Of a stretch of DNA of 64,000 nucleotides, positions 33,827 to 42,289 are shown piece after piece (position 1 is the first letter of the stretch; every line of letters begins with the position of its first letter). This DNA is from Chitinibacter sp. GC72 (lineage in GTDB: Bacteria; Pseudomonadota; Gammaproteobacteria; Burkholderiales; Chitinibacteraceae): NCBI RefSeq assembly GCF_009760905.1, contig NZ_VIRW01000001.1, positions 1 through 64,000 on the forward strand. The letters run 5' to 3'. Made by a program: the position numbers and the translations under genes. The notes beneath the pieces were generated by a model that ran no database searches, was not told the origin of the DNA, and saw nothing but the letters and a program-made list of their open reading frames with translations.

Positions 33827-35701
33827 ATGCTAGAGCACTCCCTGCTCAGTGATTACTGCTCCACAGCCATTCTGGTGGTCAGAGCCAGCGATGAACGGAT
33901 TATTGCCGCCAACCCGGCCTGCGAAACACTATTGGGCTATCAGCGCGAACAATTGCTAACGATGACCATCTCGGCCATCGAAGTCGGCCTGCAGGATGTG
34001 TTTTTCTGGGAAGACGTGCGCCAATCCGGCGCGCAGGAAATCTTGCAGGTCGAGGGCGAATACCTGCATTTGAACGGGCAATTTTTGCACGTCAGCAAAA
34101 GCATCCGGGTGGTAGAACAAGACGGCGAAACGCTGTATGTCATCTCGGCTTGCGATATTAGCGCCAGCAAAAGGCTGGAAGAAGAAAGCGCCCGCACCAG
34201 CTCGCTGCTGGCCGCCACGCTGGAATCGACCATCGACGGCATTCTGGTGACCGATCTGGCTGGCAATGTCATCAATTTCAACCACCGACTGACGCAGATC
34301 TGCCCCTGGCAGCGACAAGGCGAAACCAGTTTTCATGCCCTGCTAGCACAGTTGATAAATTTACTGCTGGAAAAGCAGCGCTTTGAGCGTTGGGTAGAGC
34401 GGCTCTATCGCGACCCCTACCTAGAAGAACAACAAACCTTTCAACTGAGCGACGGGCGCGCGTTTGAAATCAATAGCGGCCCACAGCAATACCGCGATGG
34501 GCCGATTGGTCGGCTGTTCTGTTTTCACGATATTTCAGCGCTCAAAGCCACTGAAGCTGAATTACGCATCGCCCGCGATCAGGCACAACAGGCCAACAAG
34601 GCCAAATCCGATTTTCTGGCGCATATGAGCCACGAGCTGCGCACGCCGCTGAACGCTATTCTGGGCTTTGCTCAGGTGATCGAAGCCGATACGCAGAACG
34701 AGCACCAGGTTCTGGGCGGGTATATTCATCGAGCCGGGCAACATTTGCTGGAGCTGATCAACGAGGTACTTGATCTGGCCAGTATCGAAGCGGGCAAGCT
34801 GGCACTCAGGCTGGAAGGCACCTCGGTCGAGCGCTGCATTCACGAGGTGGTCGAGCTCACACAAGTACTGGCCAGAGACAAAGGCATTACGCTCTCGATC
34901 GACCCAATACCGGCCGATTGCTATGTGCTGGCTGACGTACGCCGCTTGCGGCAGATGTTGCTCAATCTAATTTCCAACGCCATCAAATACAATCGCCCGG
35001 CTGGCACGGTGCAGGTCTCGGTGGGACAGGGCGAGCATGAACATTGGCAAATCAGGGTGCGCGATAGCGGCGTGGGCATTTCGGCGGCCGATCAGGCGCA
35101 ATTATTCAGCGCATTTAGCCGCGTTGGCAAAGCACAGACCCAGATCGAAGGTACCGGCATAGGCCTGGCGTTTACGCAAAAACTGGCTCAGCTGATGCAG
35201 GGCAAAATCGGCCTGAGCAGCGAGCCCGATGTCGGCAGCTGCTTCTGGATCGAATTGCCGATGAGCCAGGCCCCGGATCAGGCCCCGGCGCTACTACCAT
35301 TCACCATTGACGAGCACAGCCGCACTATTTTATATGTTGAAGATGATTTGCTATCGCAAAAGCTGATGCAGAATATTCTGGCCAAGCAAAGACCGACTTA
35401 TCAGCTGTTTCTGGCCAGCAGCGGCGAGGAAGGCATTGCGCTGGCGCGGCATGTCGACCCCGACCTGATTTTGCTCGATCAGCAATTACCCGATGCCACC
35501 GGCGCCGAGATATTCAAGCAATTGCAGCAGCACTCGCGCACCCGTTCAACACCATGCATTGCGCTATCGGGCAACACCATGCCAGAGCAAATCAGCGAAG
35601 CCCTGCGCAGCGGTTTTAGCGCCTATCTGGGCAAACCCATCCAGATCAGCCAGGCACTGCTGACAATCGACCAGCTCATTTCCACCAAGCGGCCACGGTA
35701 A
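33827..35701 (+). CDS. Hybrid histidine kinase with PAS domains and C-terminal receiver
   Basis: A 624-residue cytoplasmic kinase with no membrane segment. Two PAS domains (about residues 5-115 and 120-235) precede a HisKA H-box (FLAHMSHELRTPLNAILGF, about 265) and an HATPase domain with GVGIS and GTGIGLAF motifs. A receiver follows (about 505-620) with DLILLDQQLPD as the phosphorylation site and GKPI as the conserved Lys. The sensed signal is unknown. The ATG at 33827 is preferred to the in-frame TTG at 33821. It probably works with the HD-GYP protein encoded just upstream. A heptamer repeat begins 4 bp after the stop. Confidence 0.92.
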   Translation: MLEHSLLSDYCSTAILVVRASDERIIAANPACETLLGYQREQLLTMTISAIEVGLQDVFFWEDVRQSGAQEILQVEGEYLHLNGQFLHVSKSIRVVEQDGETLYVISACDISASKRLEEESARTSSLLAATLESTIDGILVTDLAGNVINFNHRLTQICPWQRQGETSFHALLAQLINLLLEKQRFERWVERLYRDPYLEEQQTFQLSDGRAFEINSGPQQYRDGPIGRLFCFHDISALKATEAELRIARDQAQQANKAKSDFLAHMSHELRTPLNAILGFAQVIEADTQNEHQVLGGYIHRAGQHLLELINEVLDLASIEAGKLALRLEGTSVERCIHEVVELTQVLARDKGITLSIDPIPADCYVLADVRRLRQMLLNLISNAIKYNRPAGTVQVSVGQGEHEHWQIRVRDSGVGISAADQAQLFSAFSRVGKAQTQIEGTGIGLAFTQKLAQLMQGKIGLSSEPDVGSCFWIELPMSQAPDQAPALLPFTIDEHSRTILYVEDDLLSQKLMQNILAKQRPTYQLFLASSGEEGIALARHVDPDLILLDQQLPDATGAEIFKQLQQHSRTRSTPCIALSGNTMPEQISEALRSGFSAYLGKPIQISQALLTIDQLISTKRPR

Positions 35702-35704
35702 GCG

Positions 35705-35767
35705 GGTGTGAGGTGTGAGGTGTGAGGTGTGAGGTGTGAGGTGTGAGGTGTGAGGTGTGAGGTGTGA
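35705..35767. repeat. GGTGTGA heptamer tandem array (9 copies)
   Basis: Nine perfect GGTGTGA units beginning 4 bp after the hybrid kinase stop. Same unit and same orientation relative to the upstream gene as the array at 5934-5994. Confidence 0.97.
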
Positions 35768-35802
35768 GCTAGCAATTATTGCGCTCAATCTCAAACATTA
35801 AT

Positions 35803-35851
35803 AGGTATTTTTCTATAGCCTTTATCTGGATTGACCTATAGAGCAATACCC
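35803..35851. repeat. 49-bp palindromic element, copy 6
   Basis: Ends AGGTATTTT and GCAATACCC. Arms TCTATAG and CTATAGA pair, with ATTGACC on the right. It lies 35 bp after the heptamer array and 15 bp from the queG-like remnant. Confidence 0.85.
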
Positions 35852-35865
35852 CTAGCAACTCAGCC

Positions 35866-35961
35866 CTACTCGCTCCTCACACACCCTGCATTGGGCAAAG
35901 CCCATGTCACGGCCATCACCCTCTCCGTCGCAGTCACTCTCTCCTTCTGTAACGCAGAGTA
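35866..35961 (-). pseudogene. Possible remnant of a queG 3-prime end
   Basis: Read on the minus strand, the last 31 codons before a TAG resemble the QueG C-terminus: SAL, R, A, E, V and V, then WAL, NAG, V and E, appear in the same order as in the intact queG at 36862. At DNA level, 27 of 33 bases match around TGGGCTTTG and AATGCAGGGT. Both this copy and intact queG have a 49-bp element just downstream. Upstream the frame (67 codons to 36069) shows nothing recognisable. It may be a displaced gene end left by an insertion, or a chance match; confidence is low. Confidence 0.3.
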
Positions 35962-36280
35962 AGCTGTTCCGGGATTGAGCAGGCTCTTGAAAGCCTTTTT
36001 CTTCCCACATTTTTTAATCCCCTTAAAAGTCAGAGCGCTACATTTTACCTTTGAGCTAAATGCCCACATTCACCTGCCCATTCATCCAGAAATTCAATGT
36101 TAAGGCCTAGAGATGAACACGCAGGCAAAGCGGGCAGAAAGCCTTTGCCGCTGTGGGTCTGAGGCCACCGTCTGCTTTTTAATAATGCATCCCACTTTCA
36201 ACTACGATATTATTTTCAATCAAAGAAAGAATTAAGAACAGATATTGAAATAAATAACCAGCTTTAGCGAAGGGAAATAA
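35962..36280. other. Non-coding gap upstream of the beta-helix-like gene
   Basis: No supportable gene. The only structure seen is an inverted repeat of GGCAAAG (36124-36130) and CTTTGCC (36143-36149). The last 100 bp are AT-rich and probably hold the promoter of the gene at 36281. Confidence 0.5.
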
Positions 36281-36772
36281 ATGAAAAATATTGATTTTGA
36301 GACCATGAATGAATGGATCAACCAACAAGGTGGCCTCATTCAAAAAGAAGCTTTTTTTGAAGAGGAAGATGCTTTTGAAGAAGAAGGTGCTCAGTTTTAT
36401 CAAGGCAATCTGAGTGTAGATACGCTCAGCGTATCGCCTTGCGTCGTGATCGACGGGAATCTGGAAGTGGCTGACGAAATCACTTGGGATTTCGATGTCG
36501 GCCTACTCGTGGTCAAAGGTGATCTCCGCTGCAAAACATTCGATTTTGCGCTTAACGCAGTGATTTCAGGTAATTTGTACGCCAGTGAAATCAATATTGG
36601 TTCAGACTGCGACTACCAGCTGTCCGTCGGTGGTGATGTGTATGCCACATCAATTATCGAAAATGGGCACAGTATCGAGATTCATGGGCAAGCTTTTTGC
36701 TCTGAAATCGTCTCCAAGCTCAATCATCTTTCCATTGGAGGCAAGGTGATATCGCGTAATACATCGGCATAG
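36281..36772 (+). CDS. Beta-helix-like protein resembling polymer-forming/immunity-type repeats
   Basis: A 163-residue acidic protein. After a Glu-rich N-terminus (EAFFEEEDAFEEEGAQFYQG) it has four or five repeats of about 20-24 residues of the form VVIDGNLEVADEI, LVVKGDLRCKTFD, AVISGNLYASEIN, LSVGGDVYATSI and IEIHGQAFCSEI. Each carries a G-D/N-L/V turn, as in right-handed beta-helices. Similar repeats occur in bactofilin-like proteins and in putative immunity proteins next to secreted toxins; no toxin is adjacent. Base composition is more AT-rich than the neighbours, suggesting transfer. AGGGAAA precedes the ATG. Function unknown. Confidence 0.75.
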   Translation: MKNIDFETMNEWINQQGGLIQKEAFFEEEDAFEEEGAQFYQGNLSVDTLSVSPCVVIDGNLEVADEITWDFDVGLLVVKGDLRCKTFDFALNAVISGNLYASEINIGSDCDYQLSVGGDVYATSIIENGHSIEIHGQAFCSEIVSKLNHLSIGGKVISRNTSA

Positions 36773-36790
36773 ATCAAGCACGAAAAACAG

Positions 36791-36839
36791 GGGTATTGCC
36801 CTACAGAGCTTTCCACAAGAGAGCTACAGAGCAATACCC
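36791..36839. repeat. 49-bp palindromic element, copy 7
   Basis: Ends GGGTATTGC and GCAATACCC are perfect. Arms CTACAGAGC and GAGCTACAGAGC are partly direct rather than inverted. It lies between the convergent 36281 gene and queG. Confidence 0.85.
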
Positions 36840-36861
36840 ATGCACACTAAACCGGCTTCTA

Positions 36862-37953
36862 TTAAGTTTGTTCATTCCCCACATACCCTGCATTGCTCAA
36901 AGCCCATTCCACATGCTCGCGCACCAGCTCGCTCGCATCATGACGCCGGGCAAGCAAGGCGCTGGCAATCGCCGCGCTGGGGTTGGCATTGCCCAAACCG
37001 ATCGCCAGATTGCTCAGCCATTTGGCGTAGCCGATGCGGTAAATCGGGCTGCCGGCCATTTTCTGCGTAAAATCGGCCTCGCTCCAGGCGAATAATTCCA
37101 GCAAGCTCACGTCATCCAGACCATGCCGAATCGCAAAATCGGTCTCCGGGCTGTGCGCGGCAAAGCGATTCCACGGGCAAACGAGCTGGCAATCGTCGCA
37201 GCCATACACGCGATTGCCGATGGCGGCACGAAACTCGACCGGAATCGCCCCTTTCAATTCAATCGTCAGATAAGAAATACAGCGGCGCGCATCGACCTGA
37301 TACGGCGCCACAATCGCTTGCGTCGGGCAGGCCTCGATACAGGCGGTGCATTTACCACAGTGCTCTTTGGGCAGCGGCGGATCAGCGGGCAGTGGCAGAT
37401 CGGTAAACAGCTCGCCCAGAAAATAGAACGAGCCAAATTCGCGATTAAGTAATAAAGAATGTTTCCCGCGCCAGCCCAGCCCGGCCTGCTTGGCGATTTC
37501 TACCTCCAGCACCGGCGCGGAATCGACAAACACCCGATGGCCGTACTCGCCAGCAACAGCGCTGATTTTGTCTGCCAGCTGCTGCAGACGCTGGCGCAAA
37601 ACTTTGTGATAATCTCGCCCCAGCGCGTAGCGCGATATATACGCCTTGGATGTATCGGCCAGAACAGCATCTGGCGCTTGCCCTGCAGCCAGATACGGCA
37701 TAAAAATAGTGATTACCGACACCGTGCCCGGTACTAATTCCGCAGGACGGGCGCGTTTTAACCCATGCCTTGCCATATAATCCATCTCGCCGTGGAACCC
37801 CTTGGCCAGCCACGCGCTCAAACCGGCTTCGGCGTGACTCAGATCAATGCCGCTGATGGCAGCGCGGGCAAAACCAAGCTCTTGCGCCCAGCTTTTGATC
37901 GACTGCGCCAGCTGCTGATAATCGGGGGTGGATTGGGCACCGGTGTGGTTCAT
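36862..37953 (-). CDS. queG: Epoxyqueuosine reductase
   Basis: A 363-residue cobalamin- and iron-sulfur-dependent enzyme that reduces epoxyqueuosine to queuosine in tRNA. Two 4Fe-4S motifs are seen: CGKCTACIEACPTQAI near residue 200 and CDDCQLVCPWN near 250. The N-terminal DUF1730 region contains YISRYALGRDYHKVLR. The C-terminus ends HVEWALSNAGYVGNEQT. Length is normal. Divergent from tsaE with 34 bp between start codons, a frequent neighbourhood in betaproteobacteria. Confidence 0.95.
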   Translation of the reverse strand: MNHTGAQSTPDYQQLAQSIKSWAQELGFARAAISGIDLSHAEAGLSAWLAKGFHGEMDYMARHGLKRARPAELVPGTVSVITIFMPYLAAGQAPDAVLADTSKAYISRYALGRDYHKVLRQRLQQLADKISAVAGEYGHRVFVDSAPVLEVEIAKQAGLGWRGKHSLLLNREFGSFYFLGELFTDLPLPADPPLPKEHCGKCTACIEACPTQAIVAPYQVDARRCISYLTIELKGAIPVEFRAAIGNRVYGCDDCQLVCPWNRFAAHSPETDFAIRHGLDDVSLLELFAWSEADFTQKMAGSPIYRIGYAKWLSNLAIGLGNANPSAAIASALLARRHDASELVREHVEWALSNAGYVGNEQT

Positions 37954-37987
37954 GAGTTTAACTTTTTAACAGCGGATGATTGCGTAA

Positions 37988-38470
37988 ATGCAAGCCAATG
38001 ATAACGCTTTTTCAGTTTTTCTAAGCGACGAAGACGCCACCATTGCCTTTGGCGCGCAATTGGCGCACGCGATTTCACCGGGAATGACAGTATTTCTGGA
38101 TGGCAATCTGGGCGCAGGCAAAACCACGCTCACGCGTGGCGTTTTGCGCGGTCTGGGCTTTACAGGCCGGGTCAAAAGCCCCACCTATACGCTGGTTGAA
38201 CCTTATGCTGTTTCTAGCTTATACTTTTATCACTTTGATTTATATCGGTTTAATGACCCTGAAGAATGGGAAGACGCAGGGTTTCGCGACTACTTCAATA
38301 GCGAATCGGTTTGCTTGATCGAATGGGCCGACAAAGCCGCAGGCCAATTGACAGCGCCCGACTGGCTGATTGAATTGGCCCCCGAGAACGAAGGTCGCCG
38401 CCTGCGACTGAATGCAATCACTCCATTAGGTTTGGCATGTCTGAACACCCTGAAATCACAAGCAATCTAA
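37988..38470 (+). CDS. tsaE: tRNA threonylcarbamoyladenosine biosynthesis ATPase TsaE
   Basis: A 160-residue P-loop ATPase with Walker A GNLGAGKTT at residues 39-47, followed by VKSPTYTLVEPY and the FDLYRF and LIEWADK motifs of the family. TsaE works with TsaB and TsaD to make t6A37 in ANN-decoding tRNAs. Its 3-prime end overlaps the amidase start by 34 nt, the common tsaE-amiC arrangement, so translation is probably coupled. Confidence 0.96.
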   Translation: MQANDNAFSVFLSDEDATIAFGAQLAHAISPGMTVFLDGNLGAGKTTLTRGVLRGLGFTGRVKSPTYTLVEPYAVSSLYFYHFDLYRFNDPEEWEDAGFRDYFNSESVCLIEWADKAAGQLTAPDWLIELAPENEGRRLRLNAITPLGLACLNTLKSQAI

Positions 38471-39807
38471 ACCACGCCGGCCAGCCCATGCTGGAGCGGC
38501 GCGACGTACTGCGTGGACTTGCCGCCACGCTATTGCTGTCGGTCGCACCGGTCGGCCTGGCGGCCGCCAGCGCCAGCGTCGTGGCGGTTCGCGTCTGGCC
38601 TGCCAACGCCTACACCCGTGTCACTATCGAATCGAGCGCCCCGCTCACCTTCAAGCAGTTTCTGCTCAAAGACCCTGAGCGGCTGGTGGTTGATCTCGAA
38701 GGCGTTGACCTGAATAACGAATTGCAAAGTCTGGCCGGCAAAGTTGGCGAAGACGATCCTTATATCAAATTGCTGCGCGCAGGCCGCAACAAGCCAGGCG
38801 TGGTGCGGCTGGTGCTGGATCTGAAAACCGTCGTCAAACCGCAGGTCTTTACATTGCCACCGGTGGCCGAATATAAAAACCGTCTGGTGATTGATCTTTA
38901 CCCTGCAGTGCAAAATGACGAATTGCTCGCTTTTCTGAACGACAATACACAGCTCAAAATGGACGCCGTGCCGCCGCCATTGCCGGCTGACAAAAATGCC
39001 AGCCAGGCCAGCAGTAGCAACAAAGCCAGCGAGCCGGCCAAACTGGCCGACAAAAAACCGGTTGAAAGCGTCGATCGCAACAAACTTAAGGTCGACCGGC
39101 TAATCACAGTGGTGCTCGATCCGGGCCACGGCGGCGAAGACCCCGGCGCCGTGGGGCCAAGCGGCACGCATGAAAAAGCCGTGGTATTGCAGATTGCCAA
39201 ACGCTTGCGCGATCTGCTGCAAAGCGAGCCCAATTTCCGCGTCGTGATGACGCGTGACGCCGACTTCTTTGTGCCTCTGGGCGTGCGCGTGCGCAAAGCG
39301 CGTGCGGTGCAGGCTGATTTATTTGTCTCCATCCATGCCGATGCATTTGTTCGCCCGGATGCCAACGGTAGCTCGGTGTTTGCCCTCTCCGAAGGTGGTG
39401 CATCCAGTACGGCAGCGCGCTGGCTGGCACAAACACAAAATGATGCCGATCTGATTGGCGGCGTGAAAGTCAAAGGCGGCGAAGATTTGCGCAAAACCCT
39501 GCTTGATTTGACTACTACGGCCACAATCAACGACAGCCTGAAATTGGGCAAGGCCATGCTGGGCGAGCTGGGCGGCATCAACCGTCTGCACAAACCGCAT
39601 GTCGAGCAAGCCAGCTTTGCGGTTTTAAAAGCACCAGACATCCCCTCGGTTCTGGTGGAAACCGCGTTTATTTCCAACCCGGCTGAAGAACAGAAACTGA
39701 TCAACGAAGAATATCAGCAGAAAATGGCGCAAGCGCTGTTTAAAGGTATTAAACGCTACTTCGCCAAAAACCCACCGCTAGCGCGCACGCGCATGGCGCA
39801 AAATTAA
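38437..39807 (+). CDS. amiC: N-acetylmuramoyl-L-alanine amidase, AmiC type
   Basis: A 456-residue periplasmic cell-separation amidase. A Tat-like signal with RRDVLRG at 21-27 and a hydrophobic run to about 46 precedes an AMIN domain (about 48-157) that targets peptidoglycan. A Ser/Ala/Lys-rich linker (183-215) follows, then an Amidase_3 zinc domain from about 222, starting VVLDPGHGGEDPGAVG with zinc ligand H231, and the FVSIHAD and ETAFISNP motifs. Cleaves the bond between MurNAc and the stem peptide. ATG at 38437 is used; ATG at 38488 is an alternative that still leaves the twin Arg. Confidence 0.94.
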   Translation: MSEHPEITSNLNHAGQPMLERRDVLRGLAATLLLSVAPVGLAAASASVVAVRVWPANAYTRVTIESSAPLTFKQFLLKDPERLVVDLEGVDLNNELQSLAGKVGEDDPYIKLLRAGRNKPGVVRLVLDLKTVVKPQVFTLPPVAEYKNRLVIDLYPAVQNDELLAFLNDNTQLKMDAVPPPLPADKNASQASSSNKASEPAKLADKKPVESVDRNKLKVDRLITVVLDPGHGGEDPGAVGPSGTHEKAVVLQIAKRLRDLLQSEPNFRVVMTRDADFFVPLGVRVRKARAVQADLFVSIHADAFVRPDANGSSVFALSEGGASSTAARWLAQTQNDADLIGGVKVKGGEDLRKTLLDLTTTATINDSLKLGKAMLGELGGINRLHKPHVEQASFAVLKAPDIPSVLVETAFISNPAEEQKLINEEYQQKMAQALFKGIKRYFAKNPPLARTRMAQN

Positions 39808-39909
39808 AGCCTGTGGGCGCCTAGCTTACCTTCAAACTAGCCATCAAGTGCTTACGGACTTTTCGATCAATCACGCTCTGGATTGAGCCACAAAGTCGAG
39901 ACTAATCTT

Positions 39910-39972
39910 CGTCTTGTCATAACGAGGAATCAGCACAAATGTGATCGGCAGAGCAAACGTCAACAGAACCTA
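39910..39972. mobile_element. Eroded right end of the MITE-like element
   Basis: CGTCTTGT, ATCAGCACAAA and CAAACGTCAACAGAACCTA occur in the same order and nearly the same spacing as in the last 80 bp of the element at 4376-4652. The left end is missing. It lies in the 255-bp gap between amiC and the HAD gene. Confidence 0.65.
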
Positions 39973-40062
39973 GGGTATAACCCCATTGGCACTATTACGC
40001 AGGCACCGCTCGTCAGCTCTGGCGTAGAATATTCTCACTCACCACGCTGGAGCCCTGATTAC

Positions 40063-40866
40063 ATGCACACGATGATCGTTACCGACCTTGATGGCACCCT
40101 GCTCGACTCTGAACACAAAGTTGACCCTTACACAGCCGAAACATTCCAGATTCTGGCTGCCAATAGCATCAATATCACCATCGCCACCGGCCGCCACTTT
40201 CTTGATGTCAAAGGCATTCGCAGTGTGCTGGGGGTTGCCGCTCACCTGATTACCTCCAACGGTGCGCGCGTGCATGCGCCTGATGATCAGGAAATTTATG
40301 CGGAAAATATCGATCCGGCACTGGCACGCACGCTGATGCAGCCTGAGTTTTCTGGCGAAACGCTGCTCAATGCCTACGTGGATGAAGGCTGGCTGGTTGA
40401 GCGAGAATGCCCCGAACTGATTGGGGTGTATTACAAGGACTCCGGCTTTGGCTATCAGGTTTGCGATTTGAAAAATCACAGTGGCGAAGGCATGGCCAAG
40501 ATTTTATACATTGGCGAACATAACACGCTGACGGCGATCGAGGCCAAAATTCTGGCTCAGTACCGCGATCAGGTTTATATCACCTTTTCCGCCCATGATT
40601 GCCTGGAAGTGATGGCGCCCACCGTGTCCAAAGGCCACGCCTTGCAAGCTGTGCTGGCGCGGCTTGATTCAGATAAAGCGCACTGCATCGCTTTTGGCGA
40701 TGGACAGAACGATATTGAAATGCTCGGCGTTGCCGGTCAGGCTTTCGTGATGGCCAATGCCAGTGAGAAACTCAAAGCGGCTCACCCTGATTTACCAGTG
40801 ATCGGCAGCAATGAAAATCATGGCGTGGCCACCCAATTGCGCAGCATGTTCAAGGAACTGTTTTAA
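40063..40866 (+). CDS. Cof-type HAD-superfamily phosphatase
   Basis: A 267-residue HAD hydrolase with nucleophile region VTDLDGTLLD (D8 and D10), a conserved TIATGRHF motif II, and the C-terminal KGHALQAVL and AFGDGQNDIEML motifs. It is a Cof/YbjI-YidA type IIB-capped phosphatase that acts on small phosphorylated metabolites; the specific substrate is unknown. The reading frame is open further upstream through the MITE remnant, but the ATG at 40063 gives the typical start. Confidence 0.9.
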   Translation: MHTMIVTDLDGTLLDSEHKVDPYTAETFQILAANSINITIATGRHFLDVKGIRSVLGVAAHLITSNGARVHAPDDQEIYAENIDPALARTLMQPEFSGETLLNAYVDEGWLVERECPELIGVYYKDSGFGYQVCDLKNHSGEGMAKILYIGEHNTLTAIEAKILAQYRDQVYITFSAHDCLEVMAPTVSKGHALQAVLARLDSDKAHCIAFGDGQNDIEMLGVAGQAFVMANASEKLKAAHPDLPVIGSNENHGVATQLRSMFKELF

Positions 40867-40933
40867 GCAATTGATGTCCCACTGCAACTATTCCCAATCA
40901 AACCGGGAAACAACCTTTTGCTGGAGTTCCACC

Positions 40934-41467
40934 ATGCGGCTAGCAATACTTATCGGAGGTATATTCATGAGCGGATTGGCCAATGCTGCCTGCAGCCCGA
41001 TACTCCAGCATCAGTTTAAAACTTTGCAAGGCCAGCCTTTTGATTTATGCCAGTACGCGGGCAAACCGATTCTGGTGGTCAACACCGCCAGCAAATGCGG
41101 TTTTACCAAGCAGTTTGCCAAGCTGGAGAAAATGTACGATCAGTACAAAGGGCGTGGCCTGCTGGTGATTGGTTTTCCGTCCAATGATTTCAAACAGGAG
41201 CTGGAAACCAATGCCGAAATAGGCGAGTTTTGCAAACTTACCTATATGGTTGAATTTCCAATGATGGAAAAAACCAGCGTCACCGGCAAAAGTGCCAATC
41301 CCTTTTATCAGCAATTGATCAAGGCGTCGGACACCAGCCCGAAATGGAATTTCTACAAATACCTGATTGCGCCCGATGGCAAAACAGTCACCGCGTACAG
41401 CTCGATGACCGAACCGGATCACAAAGACATCATCGCCAAAATCGAAGGCTGGTTGCCCAAAAAGTGA
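40934..41467 (+). CDS. Glutathione peroxidase family protein, exported
   Basis: A 177-residue thiol peroxidase of the GPx/BtuE family. The peroxidatic Cys is C55 in NTASKCGFT; downstream motifs include GFPSNDF and a KWNFYKYLI segment containing the conserved Trp-Asn-Phe. A signal peptide (MRLAILIGGIFMSGLANA) predicts a periplasmic location, unlike the usual cytoplasmic BtuE. Reduces peroxides, probably with thioredoxin-like donors. The start at 40934 is supported by the signal sequence. A strong terminator follows. Confidence 0.9.
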   Translation: MRLAILIGGIFMSGLANAACSPILQHQFKTLQGQPFDLCQYAGKPILVVNTASKCGFTKQFAKLEKMYDQYKGRGLLVIGFPSNDFKQELETNAEIGEFCKLTYMVEFPMMEKTSVTGKSANPFYQQLIKASDTSPKWNFYKYLIAPDGKTVTAYSSMTEPDHKDIIAKIEGWLPKK

Positions 41468-41480
41468 ACCAGACGTCAAC

Positions 41481-41512
41481 AAAAAAGCCCGTCAAACCTG
41501 ACGGGCTTTTTT
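41481..41512. terminator. Bidirectional intrinsic terminator
   Basis: AAAAAAGCCCGTC and GACGGGCTTTTTT form a near-perfect hairpin between the convergent glutathione peroxidase and carbonic anhydrase genes. Confidence 0.93.
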
Positions 41513-41530
41513 CTAGGCATAAAACCTGAC

Positions 41531-42181
41531 TTACTTGCTGGCAATCGCCGTGACCAAAGGGCGGAAGCGGTTGATGCTTTGGTCAAAGTCATACAAAGCG
41601 CCCTGCTGGATGTCGAAATACCAGCCAATCAGGCTTAGTTTACCGGCCTCAACGCGCTCGGCAATAAAGGGGAAACTCATCAGATTATCGAGCGAGACAA
41701 TAATCGCGGCCATTTCGCAGGCGCGAATCTGGCGCTCTTCGTCTTTGTGCGACAACTCGCGACGCACCTGCTCGCGGGCATTTTCTGCAATCCGGACCCA
41801 GCGGCCCACAAAATTGGCTTCGGTTTTGGATTCGGGGTTTTGCATCAGCGCGCGAATACCGCCGCAAGCCGAATGGCCCAGCACGATGATTTTGCTGACT
41901 TCCAGATGCACTGCGGCATACTCGATGGCCGAAGAGACCCCGTGAAAAGCGCCATCCGTTTCATAAGGTGGCACCAGATTGGCCACATTGCGCACCACAA
42001 ACAGATCACCCGGGTCGCAATCCATCAGCAGGGCCGGATCTACGCGTGAGTCGGAACAACCAATCAATAAAGTTTTCGGGTTTTGTCCTTGCTTGAGTTC
42101 TTCGAACAAAGAGCTGTGTTCGCCAAAATACTTATGCTGGAAACGGCGAAACCCACCGATGAACTTTTCAATGTCTTCCAT
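41531..42181 (-). CDS. can: Beta-class carbonic anhydrase
   Basis: A 216-residue enzyme interconverting CO2 and bicarbonate. Zinc ligands are C42 and D44 (CSDSRVDPA), H103 and C106 (GHSACGG), the normal beta-class set. Length and sequence match the proteobacterial Can group. GGAGG precedes the ATG at 42181. It is convergent with the glutathione peroxidase gene and divergent from the cytochrome b561 operon, with a 212-bp spacer that holds two probable operators. Confidence 0.95.
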   Translation of the reverse strand: MEDIEKFIGGFRRFQHKYFGEHSSLFEELKQGQNPKTLLIGCSDSRVDPALLMDCDPGDLFVVRNVANLVPPYETDGAFHGVSSAIEYAAVHLEVSKIIVLGHSACGGIRALMQNPESKTEANFVGRWVRIAENAREQVRRELSHKDEERQIRACEMAAIIVSLDNLMSFPFIAERVEAGKLSLIGWYFDIQQGALYDFDQSINRFRPLVTAIASK

Positions 42182-42289
42182 CTCTCCTCCTGATCCCTCA
42201 AAGTTTGCCGCGCAATTCTACTGGTTTTCCAGCCCGCATGCGCAGGCAAATCACCACACCCCTCTGATCTGGCGCAAAAGATGGCGCAC

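Noticed and set aside
35564-35794. Minus-strand frame with TSHLTPH repeats after the hybrid kinase
   Set aside because: Same artefact of the GGTGTGA array; it overlaps the kinase C-terminus antisense.
41466-41481. AACCAGACGTCAACA resembling the MITE terminus
   Set aside because: Only 13-14 bases match and they adjoin an intrinsic terminator; too short to call a remnant.
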